Shown piece by piece: positions 30,398 to 30,946 of a stretch of 30,946 nucleotides of DNA. The first letter of the stretch is position 1. The number at the start of each line of letters is the position of its first letter. The notes beneath the pieces were generated by a model. The model worked only from the letters and a program-made list of their open reading frames with translations, did not search any database and was not told where the DNA came from. Where the stretch lies: positions 537,008 to 567,953 of the forward strand of contig NMRA01000115.1 in assembly GCA_002633005.1 (NCBI GenBank), given 5' to 3'. This stretch comes from Phoronis australis. Taxonomy: Eukaryota; Phoronida; Phoronidae. The position numbers were made by a program, and so were the translations under genes.

Positions 30398-30446
30398 ACT
30401 TTTAAGTGGCAAAATGGCAATCACTTTTAAGTGGTCGCCATTTTGC
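30398..30446. repeat. Nested direct and inverted repeats
   Basis: ACTTTTAAGTGG occurs twice (30,398-30,409 and 30,423-30,434). Each is itself a small hairpin (CACTT/AAGTG type). Around the second copy GCAAAATGGC (30,409-30,418) pairs exactly with GCCATTTTGC (30,437-30,446). This looks like the end structure of a small DNA element, although no element is identified. Confidence 0.8.
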
Positions 30447-30690
30447 TAAGATTGGCGTTTGTTAGATCTCGAGCATACTCTCCACTCAATGCGATTTTGC
30501 GAGGTCTTTCTAGATCTTGCTTTTCGCAAAAAAGTTGGTCTGCGGAAAGCTCTCTTGACCTCCAGTGCACTTTCTAACATTTCAAAATCGTACACTCTTT
30601 CCAATAGCTACGAGTAACACAATTAATGAAGGATGAGTCTAACTTCTTCAATTTGTTGACCAACAGAACGAGGTACTATTCGGAAATCTC

Positions 30691-30946
30691 AATGGGGCTA
30701 TTCGGAGAATTCTCCTCGCGGTGTCGCTGCTGTACTAGTGGTGATTGAATTGCGCATGCGTGGCTGTCTGCATGTAAACAACTGGTAAAAGATGGGATTT
30801 TTATCAAAATATGTCGTCGCGCTAAGCCTTATTACTGCTAATTTCCCTGGTGCAAGTCTTCGACAGGTGGCCACAAATTCCCAAAAGACCTAAGGTTACT
30901 ATATTCGTGGACAATTGCGGTCAACAGGGTCAACTAACTGACAAAA
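30691..30946 (+). repeat. THAP-containing repeat, copy 2 (cut by window end)
   Basis: Direct repeat of 15,357-15,611. It keeps the TGTCGCTGCTGTACTAGTGG block, the NRF1-like TTGCGCATGCGTG and the THAP frame. The window ends before the final Cys-x2-His could be seen. Confidence 0.85.
30806..30946 (+). pseudogene. THAP zinc-finger relic, copy 2 (partial)
   Basis: The frame reads KICRRAKPYYC, a TAA, FPWCKSSTGGHKFPKDLRLL and YSWTIAVNRVN, then TAA. The Cys-x4-Cys pair, FPKD and the conserved Trp (TGG, where copy 1 has TAG) are kept. The TAA between the first two ligands and the TAA after RVN break it. Different stops in the two copies mean the two decayed independently from a common coding ancestor. 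Confidence 0.68.

Noticed and set aside
1-30946. CRISPR array, bacterial operon, prophage or defence system
   Set aside because: No evenly spaced direct repeats with unique spacers, no ribosome-binding-site-led gene series, and the content is of eukaryotic transposon type.

Overview
The window looks like an AT-rich, gene-poor stretch of nuclear DNA from an invertebrate animal. The signs are decayed non-LTR retrotransposons (LINEs) on both strands, fold-back and hairpin elements, GT/CA microsatellites, THAP-domain relics and AATAAA signals, with no bacterial operon structure. A marine invertebrate is plausible, but I cannot place it to phylum. A single N at 20,663 between identical copies marks this as an assembled scaffold.

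Layout. 1-1,215: a dispersed repeat led by a GT microsatellite (copy A). 1,216-4,680: no gene seen; a GAY repeat, two perfect CRE palindromes and two GT tracts. 4,685-6,208: Thr/Asp-rich, coding-like but broken frames. 7,256-9,060 (minus): a LINE with endonuclease and C-terminal zinc knuckle but no reverse transcriptase (RT). 9,429-9,930 (plus): an RT relic of another LINE. 11,010-11,078: a hairpin element. 11,420-12,733: copy B of the dispersed repeat, inverted relative to A. 13,036-14,778: a fold-back element. 14,976-15,040: a perfect 65-bp palindrome. 15,357-15,663: THAP-domain relic 1. 15,664-19,100: nothing recognised. 19,131-19,905: fragments related to the THAP repeat, the fold-back element and the dispersed repeat. 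20,401-20,955: a 262-bp exact duplication around the N. 20,956-24,780: only a weak frame and a small hairpin. 24,784-26,292: the most gene-like part, with a cluster of candidate regulatory motifs, a hydrophobic frame and a 148-codon membrane-protein frame followed by AATAAA. 27,637-28,330: a (TTTG)n tract and a third LINE relic (minus). 28,331-30,390: only an ATTTT repeat. 30,398-30,446: nested hairpins. 30,691-30,946: THAP relic 2, cut by the window end.

Most of what can be explained is transposon debris. The only reasonably credible intact protein-coding frame is 25,827-26,273. I found no convincing RNA gene, CRISPR array or multi-gene system. The features most worth pursuing are the THAP-relic repeat family with a conserved upstream segment, the fold-back element and its apparent short derivative, the perfect palindrome, and the RT-less LINE.
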